From NCBI GenBank assembly GCA_046154695.1, contig JBJXFI010000429.1:1-6668 (forward strand): DNA of 6,668 nt. Reading direction: 5' to 3'. The position numbers were made by a program, and so were the translations under genes. Shown one piece after another: positions 1 to 5,971 of this stretch (the stretch's first letter is position 1; every line of letters starts with the position of its first letter). The notes under the pieces are model-generated. The model was not told the origin of the DNA, did no database searches, and saw only the letters and a program-made list of their open reading frames with translations. Source of the DNA: DALYLB01 sp046154695. GTDB lineage: Bacteria; Acidobacteriota; Blastocatellia; RBC074.

Positions 1-154
1 AAGGCAAAATCTGGGAAAGCTACCGAGACCGTTAAATTCTCAATCGCAATAAACCCTTTGTTTTCAATGCAAGTTCCATAGGCAATTTCAAAATCTCATC
101 TCAAAATGCGCGAAAGGTGAGTTGATAGTTGCACTATCAACTATCAACTATCAA
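1..154. other. Intergenic region at the window edge, downstream of parB
   Basis: No convincing gene lies here. The stretch is AT-richer than the genes. On the plus strand, a frame open from the window edge ends at a TAA at 33-35 and would give the tail GKIWESYRDR. This could be the C-terminus of a gene entering from the left and convergent with parB, but ten residues cannot establish that. The minus strand has only a frame of about 15 codons. From position 120 the region turns into an inverted repeat and heptamer repeats that run into the parB stop codon. Confidence 0.5.
120..142. terminator. Perfect 10-bp stem-loop just downstream of parB
   Basis: AGTTGATAGT (120-129) and ACTATCAACT (133-142) are exact reverse complements around the loop TGC. 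The stem sits 13 bases past the parB stop codon, so it would form at the 3' end of the parB transcript and could mark the end of the operon. It is AT-rich and has no T-run after it on either strand, so it is not a classical intrinsic terminator. It may equally be a by-product of the adjacent repeat, because its right arm is the first repeat unit. Confidence 0.3.
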
Positions 155-160
155 CTATTC
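133..160. repeat. Heptamer tandem repeat overlapping the parB stop codon
   Basis: Three exact copies of ACTATCA (133-139, 140-146, 147-153) are followed by a degenerate fourth, ACTATTC (154-160). On the parB strand the unit reads TGATAGT. The degenerate copy supplies the last parB codon (GAA) and the TAG stop. Because seven is not a multiple of three, the TAG and TGA inside the repeat fall in all three minus-strand frames, so ribosomes leaving parB in any frame meet a stop. Short heptamer tandem repeats between genes are known in some bacteria, such as the STRR repeats of heterocystous cyanobacteria. Whether this belongs to a genome-wide family cannot be seen here. Confidence 0.85.
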
Positions 161-973
161 AGGTAGATTCTCAAGTGCGGCCTGAAGGGCGCGCTGCAGT
201 TCTTCCCTGCTGACGGACGATTTCCGGAACTTCACCTCCAGGGTGAACTCTTTCCCGGGGGCCTGAAATCGAAAGACATAGGGTTGGGAGCGGGTCTGTT
301 TCCTGCTTCGGGCCTTGCGGGCCTCATCGCGGGTCAGTCCCTGAGTGGCGATGCGGGTGACGAACTCCTGCATGGAGCCGGGATCGTTCTGCCGGGCGAC
401 CTGCAACAGGAGCGACTTGGAGGTGATCTCGGCGCGCTGGCATTCGGCCTTGATCTCCATCGGCAGGGCCGCGATGGTCAGCGATTCGGTCACCGAGGAG
501 CGGGATTTGCCGATCTTCTGGGCGACGTCCTCGTGGGTGTAGCCGAATCGATCGACGAGCGCGAGCAGCCCTTCGGCCTCTTCGTAGGGGGTCAGATCCT
601 TCCGCTGCAGGTTTTCGATCAGGGCGATCTCGGCGACGGCCCGATCATCGACATCCATCTCTATGCAGGGGACTTCGCGCAGGCCCGCCTCCCGGGCCGC
701 GCGGAACCGGCGCTCGCCCGAGATGATCATAAATCGCCCGCCGACCTGCGAGGGACGGACGAGCAGCGGCTCGAGCACGCCCTTCTCCTGGATGGAGGCG
801 ATCAGCTCATCGAGCTCCCCGATCTCCGTCCTGGGCTGCAGCGGATTGGGCTCCAGCCGATCGATGGCAATCATCCGCCCGATGGCCGCGCCCCGCGGCG
901 CCGACAACTCCTCCACATAATGACGGTCATGACGCATCTTCAAGGTCGTGGGCAGACCACGTTTAATAGGCAC
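155..973 (-). CDS. parB: ParB/Spo0J chromosome-partitioning protein (CTP-dependent DNA clamp)
   Basis: This 272-residue protein has the ParB layout. The N-terminal CTP-binding domain carries the boxes NPLQPR (43-48), GERRFRAA (86-93) and ENLQRKDLTPYEEA (120-133). A central helix-turn-helix lies at about 145-171 (VAQKIGKSRSSV), and a short basic linker (about 218-230) leads to the C-terminal dimerisation segment (about 232-270). ParB proteins load at parS, switch to a sliding clamp on CTP binding, spread, and stimulate ParA ATPase. The start is GTG at 971-973, with AGGTGA six bases upstream. It overlaps the parA end by 11 bases, which suggests translational coupling. An ATG at residue 13 is the alternative. 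The segment after GKSRSS reads VTESLTIAALP, whereas many chromosomal ParBs have a VxNxLRLLxLP-like sequence; I infer a lineage variant. I saw no parS-like 16-mer in the window. Confidence 0.96.
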   Translation of the reverse strand: MPIKRGLPTTLKMRHDRHYVEELSAPRGAAIGRMIAIDRLEPNPLQPRTEIGELDELIASIQEKGVLEPLLVRPSQVGGRFMIISGERRFRAAREAGLREVPCIEMDVDDRAVAEIALIENLQRKDLTPYEEAEGLLALVDRFGYTHEDVAQKIGKSRSSVTESLTIAALPMEIKAECQRAEITSKSLLLQVARQNDPGSMQEFVTRIATQGLTRDEARKARSRKQTRSQPYVFRFQAPGKEFTLEVKFRKSSVSREELQRALQAALENLPE

Positions 974-1730
974 GGCGTATCACCTCGTCGCAAAGATTGG
1001 CGTATTCCACTGCCCCGCTCGATGCGGGAGCAAACGTAAAGATCGATTCGCGATAGGCGGGGCTCTCCTCCAGGCGGACCGATTTCGAAATCGTCGTCTC
1101 GAAGACCTTCTCCCCGAACACCTGGCAGATCTGATCGTAAATATCCCGCGAAAGCGTCGTTCGACGATCGTGCAGCGTGACGACGACCCCCAGCACCTCC
1201 AGCTCCGGATTGGGGCGCGCCTTGATCCGCTCGATCGTCTCCAGCAAATCGTCGGTCCCCTCCAGCGCGAAATAGGAGGCCTGAATCGGAATGATCAGGT
1301 GGGTCGAGGCAACCAGCGCGTTGACGGTGATCAGGCCCAGCGTGGGCGGCGTGTCGATGATCACGGCGTCATAATCCCGCGTGAACGGATCGAGCTTGTC
1401 CTTCAATCGAAACGGGGCGTCGAGCTCCCCGATCAGCTTCGCTTCCAGTTTCGCGAGATTGATCCGCGAAGGAATGATGTCCAGATTCCCGACCTTTGTC
1501 CGCTGCACGACATCCTTCACGGGAATCGTCGAATCGGTCAGCAGATCGTAGATCGTAAGAGTCACATCCTCCATATTTATGAACGAGATCGTGCTGTTCG
1601 CCTGAGGATCGAGATCAACTAAAAGCACCCGCTTCCCCTTCTGTGCCAGGGCCGCGGAGAGGTTGATGGCGGTTGTGGTCTTTCCAACGCCTCCTTTTTG
1701 ATTTGCGATAGCGATCTTAATGGCTGACAA
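963..1730 (-). CDS. parA: ParA/Soj-family chromosome-partitioning ATPase
   Basis: This 255-residue protein has the usual length of chromosomal Soj/ParA and lacks the N-terminal helix-turn-helix extension of plasmid type Ia ParA. It shows the deviant Walker A KGGVGKTT (12-19) with the signature lysine 12, the A' motif VDLDPQAN (38-45), and Walker B DAVIIDTPP (121-129). The segment around IIPIQASYFALEG is also characteristic. ATP-bound ParA dimers bind DNA non-specifically and move ParB-parS complexes; ParB triggers hydrolysis. The start is TTG at 1728-1730, supported by a full AGGAGG five bases upstream and by the family-typical beginning just before the Walker A motif. It overlaps parB by 11 bases and lies 54 bases after the DUF151 gene on the same strand. 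MinD or another ParA-like ATPase is much less likely with parB directly downstream. Confidence 0.97.
   Translation of the reverse strand: MSAIKIAIANQKGGVGKTTTAINLSAALAQKGKRVLLVDLDPQANSTISFINMEDVTLTIYDLLTDSTIPVKDVVQRTKVGNLDIIPSRINLAKLEAKLIGELDAPFRLKDKLDPFTRDYDAVIIDTPPTLGLITVNALVASTHLIIPIQASYFALEGTDDLLETIERIKARPNPELEVLGVVVTLHDRRTTLSRDIYDQICQVFGEKVFETTISKSVRLEESPAYRESIFTFAPASSGAVEYANLCDEVIRRAY
980..985 (-). promoter_or_regulatory. Ribosome binding site of parB
   Basis: On the minus strand AGGTGA lies six bases before the GTG start of parB, inside the last codons of parA. It is the main reason for preferring the GTG over the internal ATG at residue 13. A site embedded in the upstream gene is typical of coupled translation. 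Confidence 0.7.
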
Positions 1731-1735
1731 ACGGG

Positions 1736-1741
1736 CCTCCT
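1736..1741 (-). promoter_or_regulatory. Strong Shine-Dalgarno fixing the TTG start of parA
   Basis: The minus strand reads AGGAGG followed by five bases (CCCGT) and then TTG. This is a full-consensus site at good spacing. With no suitable ATG nearby, it decides in favour of the rare TTG initiator. Confidence 0.85.
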
Positions 1742-1748
1742 GCGAGAT

Positions 1749-1772
1749 GGCGGGCGGCGCGGCGCCCCCGCC
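1749..1772 (-). other. GC-rich hairpin between the DUF151 gene and parA
   Basis: GGCGGG (1749-1754) pairs exactly with CCCGCC (1767-1772). The inner bases GGC (1756-1758) and GCC (1764-1766) can extend the stem past a mismatch. The structure lies 12 bases after the DUF151 stop and 7 bases before the parA AGGAGG. There is no T-run, so it is unlikely to be an intrinsic terminator. It could affect mRNA processing or the separate translation of the two genes. In sequence this GC-rich it may also be chance. Confidence 0.35.
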
Positions 1773-1784
1773 ACCAGGGCGAAA

Positions 1785-2270
1785 TCACATCTTGTAATCG
1801 CTGACATCGTCGATCTCTTCGGGCCATTCGACCTCATCATCGAGCCCTATGCTGTCGACATCCTCCTCCGACTCATTCCTGCGGGAAAGTTCGAAGACCT
1901 CTTCGCGAATGTAGATCGGGCAATCGACCCGCAGCGCCAACGCGATGGCATCGCTCGGCCGCGAGTCCAGCAGGACGGTCTCCCCCCGGTTGTCGACCTC
2001 GATCACCGCGTAAAAGGTGTTCTCCCGCAACTCCGTGACCACCACCTTCCTGACCACCCCCCCCATCTGCGTGATCACGTTTCGCAGCAAATCATGCGTC
2101 ATCGGCCGCTGCGGCGCCGTCTTCTCGATCTCGGATGCGATCGAGTTGGCCTCGAACGGGCCCACCCAGATGGGCAGAATCGCCTCCCCCTCCAGCTCCT
2201 TCAAGAGCACAATCGGTGAATTGGTCGTGGGATCCACCAGAAGACTTCGAATTTTTACCTCTTTTTCCAC
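1785..2270 (-). CDS. DUF151 'bifunctional nuclease' family protein
   Basis: This 161-residue protein belongs to the family named bifunctional nuclease (BFN, DUF151). Diagnostic segments are LPIWVGPFEANSIASEIE (32-49), RPMTHDLLRNVI (55-66) and LLDSRPSDAIALALR (100-114). The fold is known from a Thermotoga structure. The nuclease name comes mainly from plant homologues, and the role in bacteria is not settled. After about residue 133 the chain is a strongly acidic, low-complexity tail ending DYKM; I recall a similar YKM ending in many bacterial members. The start is GTG at 2268-2270, with GAGAGG six bases upstream. It lies 61 bases after miaB and 54 bases before parA on the same strand, so it is probably cotranscribed with them. 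A direct role in segregation would be speculation. Confidence 0.93.
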   Translation of the reverse strand: MEKEVKIRSLLVDPTTNSPIVLLKELEGEAILPIWVGPFEANSIASEIEKTAPQRPMTHDLLRNVITQMGGVVRKVVVTELRENTFYAVIEVDNRGETVLLDSRPSDAIALALRVDCPIYIREEVFELSRRNESEEDVDSIGLDDEVEWPEEIDDVSDYKM

Positions 2271-2276
2271 AACGCG

Positions 2277-2282
2277 CCTCTC
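2277..2282 (-). promoter_or_regulatory. Ribosome binding site of the DUF151 gene
   Basis: GAGAGG on the minus strand lies six bases before the GTG at 2268-2270. It supports a GTG start directly before the conserved beginning (MEKEVKIRSL). Confidence 0.65.
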
Positions 2283-2331
2283 TTGCCTGTTGTTGTTTTC
2301 CCCTCAAATCCGCTCGGCCGCGCTTCCCCTT

Positions 2332-3759
2332 TTACGCGTTCAGCCTGGCAGCCGATGCCTTAGGTAATACTTCAACTAATTCCCCATACATGCTGTGTCT
2401 CTTGACCTCTGTGATCCGAACCCTCGCCAATTGGCCGCGTAAATCGGTCGCTGCCGGGAAATTAACGACCTTATTGCACCGGGTGTGCCCGGTATAATCT
2501 GATGTAGAGCGTGAACTTACATCCTCAACCAACACTTCAAGTATTTGATCCAAATGCCTGCGATACCTGTGTTGTTGTATGCGAAGCTGGAGTTCCTGGA
2601 GTTTGGCGAAGCGCTCGCTCTTGACCGGCTCGGGAACTGAGTCGGTATAGGCGGCGGCCGGGGTGCGCGGACGGGGCGAATAGTTGAAGATGTAGAGGCC
2701 GTCATACTCGACCTCGGCGACCAGGCTCAGGGTTTCGTCGAAGTCCTCGTCGGTCTCGCCGGGGAAGCCGACGATGATGTCGCCGGTGATCGAGTAATCC
2801 TTCCTCGCATTCCGTATGGCGGCGATCTTCTCCAGATAATCCTCCCGCGTGTAGCCGCGACGCATCGCGCGCAGTATGCGGTCGCTGCCGGATTGAGCGG
2901 GAAGGTGGACCCACTCACAAAGGTTTTCATGCTCATCCATCACTTTAACTATCTCCTGATCGAAATCGCGGGGATAGGAGGTGGTGTACTTGATGCGTTC
3001 GAGTCCGCTCTCGGAGGCCAGAAGGCGCAGGAGCGCGGCGAAGGTGATCTGGGAGGAGCCTTCCTCGTCGATCACATTGCCGTGGTATTTGCCGCTGAGA
3101 CCATAGCTGTTGACGTTCTGCCCGAGCAGCTGCACTTCCTTGAAGCCCTGGCGGTGGAGAGCCTGGGCCTCGGCGAGAATGTTGCGGGGCGGGCGGCTTC
3201 GCTCGCGTCCGCGCGTGAAGGGGACGATGCAGAAGGAGCAGAACTTATTGCAGCCCTCCGTGATCGTGATATAGGCGACATGCTTCGTGTTGCGCCGGCC
3301 GGCGTCCAGTTCGATGAAATCGGCCTCCTTGCTGAGGCGCACGTCGATGGCGCGATGAAACCCCTCCTCAAGCTGCCCCAGAAGCGAGGGGAGCTTCGAT
3401 ATGGCTTGCGTGCCGAGCACCAGGCGCACATCCCGGCTGCGTTCGAACATGCGCTCGGCCTCGGCCTGCGCAACGCACCCCATGACCCCGAAAACCGGGA
3501 GTGTGGGCCGCTTCGACGGGCCGGTCGCGGGCGCGCTGCCCCGAATCTCTTGCTTAATGTCGAGAATCCTGGAATAGACCTTGCGGGCCGCCTTCTCCCG
3601 TACCATGCAGGTATTGAGCAGAACCAGATCCGCCTCCGCAGGCTCGTTCGTGGGCAGGTATCCCGCCTCCGCCAGCACGGCGGTTGCCTTCTCGCTGTCA
3701 TGGACGTTCATTTGACAGCCGAATGTTTCCAGGTAGAACTTCTTCTCCATATCAACCAT
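2332..3759 (-). CDS. miaB: tRNA-2-methylthio-N6-isopentenyladenosine synthase MiaB
   Basis: This radical SAM methylthiotransferase converts i6A37 to ms2i6A37 in tRNAs that read codons starting with U. With the ATG at 3757-3759 it has 475 residues. The N-terminal domain has the three cysteines of the auxiliary 4Fe-4S cluster: FGCQMN (Cys15), NTCMVREKA (Cys51) and MGCVAQ (Cys95). The SAM cluster motif is CNKFCSFC (Cys170, 174, 177), followed by IVPFTRGRERSRP. Further typical segments are LLGQNVNSYG and GFPGETDEDF, with a C-terminal TRAM domain (about 403-465). The combination NTCMVREKA plus CSFCIVPFTRG indicates MiaB rather than RimO or MtaB. The start is uncertain. ATG at 3748-3750 puts MEKKFYLETFGCQMN at the terminus, as in many homologues. 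ATG at 3757-3759 has GAGG 12 bases upstream. TTG at 3775-3777 has no visible site. The last 240 bases are lower in GC than the rest. Confidence 0.96.
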   Translation of the reverse strand: MVDMEKKFYLETFGCQMNVHDSEKATAVLAEAGYLPTNEPAEADLVLLNTCMVREKAARKVYSRILDIKQEIRGSAPATGPSKRPTLPVFGVMGCVAQAEAERMFERSRDVRLVLGTQAISKLPSLLGQLEEGFHRAIDVRLSKEADFIELDAGRRNTKHVAYITITEGCNKFCSFCIVPFTRGRERSRPPRNILAEAQALHRQGFKEVQLLGQNVNSYGLSGKYHGNVIDEEGSSQITFAALLRLLASESGLERIKYTTSYPRDFDQEIVKVMDEHENLCEWVHLPAQSGSDRILRAMRRGYTREDYLEKIAAIRNARKDYSITGDIIVGFPGETDEDFDETLSLVAEVEYDGLYIFNYSPRPRTPAAAYTDSVPEPVKSERFAKLQELQLRIQQHRYRRHLDQILEVLVEDVSSRSTSDYTGHTRCNKVVNFPAATDLRGQLARVRITEVKRHSMYGELVEVLPKASAARLNA

Positions 3760-3835
3760 CAGGTGAGCGAACCTCAATGATATTATTGATAAATATACAC
3801 TTAACGACTGTGCCGCCTTTTCCGGCCTCTGCTTG

Positions 3836-3859
3836 CCATCCAGCTGCGACGTTGGATGG
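3836..3859 (-). other. Possible 7-bp stem-loop in the miaB leader
   Basis: CCATCCA (3836-3842) and TGGATGG (3853-3859) are exact reverse complements around a ten-base loop. If the suggested promoter just upstream is used, the stem would lie at the very 5' end of the miaB mRNA, where it could affect stability. It may also be part of a larger intergenic repeat with the hairpins at 3922-3970. There is no direct evidence of function. Confidence 0.3.
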
Positions 3860-3888
3860 GTTATATAACATAGAGCGAATAACTACAA
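3860..3888 (-). promoter_or_regulatory. Possible sigma-70-type promoter for miaB and the downstream genes
   Basis: On the minus strand TTGTAG (3883-3888) is separated by 17 bases from TATAAC (3860-3865). The -10 matches consensus at five of six positions, but the -35 at only three. It lies about 100 bases upstream of the miaB start, in the AT-rich part of the recN-miaB gap, on the correct strand. Other AT-rich -10-like stretches lie closer to miaB (around 3785-3800) without a good -35. It is offered as the best candidate only. Confidence 0.3.
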
Positions 3889-3921
3889 GGCGCAGTTGGA
3901 CAAGAGACGGAAATGAGCGGT

Positions 3922-3970
3922 CCTGGGGCATACGCGCCCCAGGCTTTATGCTGCCGCCTGCTTCGCAGGC
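3922..3970 (-). repeat. Double-hairpin palindromic element downstream of recN (REP-like)
   Basis: There are two perfect stems. The first is CCTGGGGC (3922-3929) with GCCCCAGG (3936-3943) and a six-base loop. The second is GCCTGC (3956-3961) with GCAGGC (3965-3970) and the loop TTC. They are joined by a 12-base linker, CTTTATGCTGCC. The element starts 41 bases after the recN stop. The arrangement of a CCTGGGGC stem, an ATAAAG-like linker and a second compensated stem resembles an intergenic repeat I recall from several repeat-rich phyla, but that resemblance is unverified. It could end or stabilise the recN transcript. A U-run is missing on the recN strand, so a classical terminator is unlikely. 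Confidence 0.65.
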
Positions 3971-4011
3971 TATACGAATCTCAGTTTCAAATCACCCGCT
4001 CAACCATGAGG

Positions 4012-5736
4012 CTATTTGCCGGCGGAGGTTTTGAGCAGCTCCTGCGCGTGCTTTCTCGCGAGGGGGGTGATTTCGGAGCCGCCGATCATGCGGGCGAGCT
4101 CCTCGATACGCCCCTGTTTGTCGAGTTCGGAGACGCTCGTCAGGGTGCGGCCGGCGTGGGCGCCCTTGGTGACCAGGAAATGGGCGTCGGCGTGCCTGGC
4201 GAGCTGCACCTGATGGGTTACGCAGAGAACCTGATTCGTTTCGGCAAGGCGCTTGAGCCGGGCGCCAACGGCGTCGGCCACTTTTCCCCCGATTCCGGCG
4301 TCGATCTCATCGAAGACCAGCGTCTTGGGGATCAGCGTGGGCGCCGTGATGGTCTTCAACACGAGCATCAGGCGGGAGAGCTCGCCCCCGGAAGCGACCT
4401 CGCTCAAGGGGCGCAGATCCTCGCCCGGATTGGCGGAGAAGTAAAACTCCACGAACTCATTTCCGGTCCGCCGCAGGGCGCCCTTGAACACCAACTCCAT
4501 CAATTGCTGGATCTTCTGGCTCAATCCGCTTCTCTGCTCGGCGTCGAGGCGAACCTTGAATCGGGCCGCGCCGAGCGAAACGGCCGCGAACTCCTTCTGA
4601 ATCTGCGCCTCGAAATTCGCCACGGCGTTTTTCCGCCCGCGGGTGAGCTTTTCCGCCTCCTTCCCGTATTCGTCCAGCGCCTCTTTCAGGTCCGCTTCCA
4701 GCCGTTTGATGCGGGCCTCGTTGTTGTCCAGGGCCTCGCGGCGTTCGCGCAGCTCGGCGAGTGTCCGGGCCGCGGCCTCCAGGGAGCCTCCGTATTTGCG
4801 TTTCAGGCGGCTGAGCTCCTCCAGGCGGTCCTCCACGAGCTTCAATCGCTCGGGAGAGGACTGTATGCGCCCGGCATAGTCCCCCAGGAAGAAGGCCAGG
4901 TCATTGAGCGTGTGCTTGACCGACTCCAACTGCTCGCCGTGCTCGCGAAATCGGTCGTCGAGCTCGGCCAGATCCCGAAGCCGGCGTTCGACCGCTCCCA
5001 GGCGGGAGAGGAGCGACTTTTCGTCGTCGTAGACCGCGGTGTAGGCCTCACCGCAGAGCGCGGCCAGCCTCTCCGCGTTGGCCAGCAGGCGGCGCTCGGC
5101 CTCCAGTTCATGGTCCTCCCCGGCGGCAGCCCCCGCCTGCTCCAGCTCCGCGATCTGAAAGCCGATCATATCGAGCGCCTGCAGCCGCTCGGACTCGTTC
5201 TGGCGGGAGGCTTCCAGGTCCCTGCACACTCGCGACAACGCGTCATAGGCCGCGGCCACCGCCTGTCGAATACGGGCCGCTCCCAGAAACGCGTCGAGCA
5301 GATTCAGGTGAACATCGGCCGATAAAAGGCTCTGCTGGTCCCCCTGGCCGTGCAGATCGATCAGGTGCGGCTGCATCGTCCGCACCAGGGCGAGCGTCGC
5401 CATCTGATTGTTGACGAAGAGGCGACCCCGCCCGGAGACCGGAACTTCCCGCTTGATCAGCAGCTCCTGTCCGTTGTTGTCGATCCCCGCCGCTTCCAGC
5501 ACCTCGATCAGCGGATCGTTCCCCTCAATCTCGAACACCCCCTCCACATAGGCCCGCTCCTCCCCCGATCGTATGATCTCCTGGGAGGCGCGCGCGCCCA
5601 GCAACAGCGTCAACGCGTCAATGATGATCGACTTTCCCGACCCCGTCTCGCCGCTAAGGACATTCAGACCGGGCTTGAAATCGATCTGCAGGCGATCGAT
5701 CAGGGCGAAGTTCGAGATGTTGAGGAATCGCAGCAT
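4012..5736 (-). CDS. recN: DNA repair protein RecN (SMC-like ATPase)
   Basis: This 574-residue protein has standard RecN length. It is an SMC-related ATPase acting early in double-strand-break repair with RecA. The N-terminal half has Walker A GETGSGKS (29-36) and the RecN-type segment HLIDLHGQGDQQSLL (124-138). A long charged coiled-coil region lies at about 155-375, with a break around 275-295. The C-terminal half has the ABC signature SGGELSRL (449-456), Walker B TLVFDEIDAGIGG (472-484) and an H-loop VTHQVQLA (506-513). The frame is open further upstream to 6081, but the ATG at 5734-5736 is chosen because MLRFLNISNFALIDRL is the normal beginning. The extra 115 codons would translate the tandem repeat at 5927-5971 and look nothing like RecN. 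Only a weak site (GAGAA) precedes the ATG. recN is often SOS-controlled; no canonical LexA box of the E. coli or Bacillus type is visible. Confidence 0.97.
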   Translation of the reverse strand: MLRFLNISNFALIDRLQIDFKPGLNVLSGETGSGKSIIIDALTLLLGARASQEIIRSGEERAYVEGVFEIEGNDPLIEVLEAAGIDNNGQELLIKREVPVSGRGRLFVNNQMATLALVRTMQPHLIDLHGQGDQQSLLSADVHLNLLDAFLGAARIRQAVAAAYDALSRVCRDLEASRQNESERLQALDMIGFQIAELEQAGAAAGEDHELEAERRLLANAERLAALCGEAYTAVYDDEKSLLSRLGAVERRLRDLAELDDRFREHGEQLESVKHTLNDLAFFLGDYAGRIQSSPERLKLVEDRLEELSRLKRKYGGSLEAAARTLAELRERREALDNNEARIKRLEADLKEALDEYGKEAEKLTRGRKNAVANFEAQIQKEFAAVSLGAARFKVRLDAEQRSGLSQKIQQLMELVFKGALRRTGNEFVEFYFSANPGEDLRPLSEVASGGELSRLMLVLKTITAPTLIPKTLVFDEIDAGIGGKVADAVGARLKRLAETNQVLCVTHQVQLARHADAHFLVTKGAHAGRTLTSVSELDKQGRIEELARMIGGSEITPLARKHAQELLKTSAGK

Positions 5737-5823
5737 AATTTCTCGTCGAGGAGTTCTCGTATGGGAAAATTCACCGGTCAGCGGGCCGGAAATCCAGGAT
5801 TTTTCCCCGCCCGCGCGGCGTGC

Positions 5824-5836
5824 TTGCCTCAGGCAA
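5824..5836. promoter_or_regulatory. Palindrome TTGCCTCAGGCAA upstream of recN, possible operator
   Basis: TTGCCT and AGGCAA are perfect 6-base inverted arms around one central base. On the recN strand the palindrome begins nine bases after a TATAAG -10-like hexamer (5846-5851), a position where a repressor would block initiation. It does not match the LexA boxes I know (CTGT-N8-ACAG, GAAC-N4-GTTC, GTTC-N7-GTTC). The -35 for that hexamer is poor (AGCAAC at 17 bases), so both promoter and operator are tentative. The arm motif GGCAAT recurs nearby at 5833, 5882 and, inverted, at about 5906. Confidence 0.3.
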
Positions 5837-5845
5837 TTTCGACCG

Positions 5846-5851
5846 CTTATA
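5846..5851 (-). promoter_or_regulatory. Possible -10 element of recN
   Basis: The minus strand reads TATAAG, five of six matches to TATAAT, about 110 bases upstream of the recN ATG. No good -35 is seen at 16-18 bases upstream. If it is real, the recN leader is about 100 bases long and includes the palindrome at 5824-5836. Confidence 0.25.
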
Positions 5852-5863
5852 CTCTCTCTCATC

Positions 5864-5890
5864 TTGACGTTGCTGAAGCTTGGCAATAAT
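5864..5890 (+). promoter_or_regulatory. Possible plus-strand promoter reading towards ssb
   Basis: TTGACG (5864-5869) matches the -35 consensus at five of six positions. AATAAT (5885-5890) matches the -10 at five of six, but the 15-base spacer is short. TAATAA with a 17-base spacer is the alternative, with a weaker -10. It points to ssb about 300 bases downstream, so the transcript would carry the triple repeat and the long inverted repeat in its leader. I did not find a better promoter closer to ssb. Confidence 0.25.
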
Positions 5891-5926
5891 AAAACCAACG
5901 CGAGGAATTGCCAAACCCCAATCGTG

Positions 5927-5971
5927 CAAATCAGCAATTGGCAAATTAGCAATTGGCAAATCAGCAATTGC
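5927..5971. repeat. Three tandem copies of a 15-base AT-rich unit
   Basis: The units are CAAATCAGCAATTGG (5927-5941), CAAATTAGCAATTGG (5942-5956) and CAAATCAGCAATTGC (5957-5971). They differ at one internal base and at the final base. Each contains the palindrome CAATTG. A 15-base period is not a whole number of helical turns, so stacked protein sites would alternate faces. In a frame continuing recN upstream the unit encodes a repeating LLICQ, which is best taken as incidental. It could be a slippage-prone simple repeat, a set of binding sites, or a copy of a dispersed family. Confidence 0.9.

Noticed and set aside
284..1622. Plus-strand open frames of 251 and 224 codons opposite parB and parA
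   Set aside because: Both mirror strongly conserved genes on the minus strand and show no protein-family signal.
155..2270. Plasmid-type partition cassette
   Set aside because: ParA lacks the N-terminal HTH of plasmid type Ia, ParB has the chromosomal Spo0J layout, and the neighbours miaB, recN and ssb are chromosomal housekeeping genes.
2893..3780. Plus-strand 295-codon open frame antisense to miaB
   Set aside because: It is opposite the conserved radical SAM core of miaB, with no domain and no ribosome binding site. It is a shadow frame.
3913..5325. Plus-strand 470-codon open frame antisense to recN
   Set aside because: It lies almost wholly opposite recN, whose motifs are unmistakable. 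The translation is low-complexity with no recognisable domain, as expected for antisense frames in GC-rich genes.
5756..5889. Possible 42-codon small protein on the plus strand (ATG at 5761)
   Set aside because: No Shine-Dalgarno precedes it, its frame merely continues an antisense recN frame, and the peptide resembles nothing known to me.
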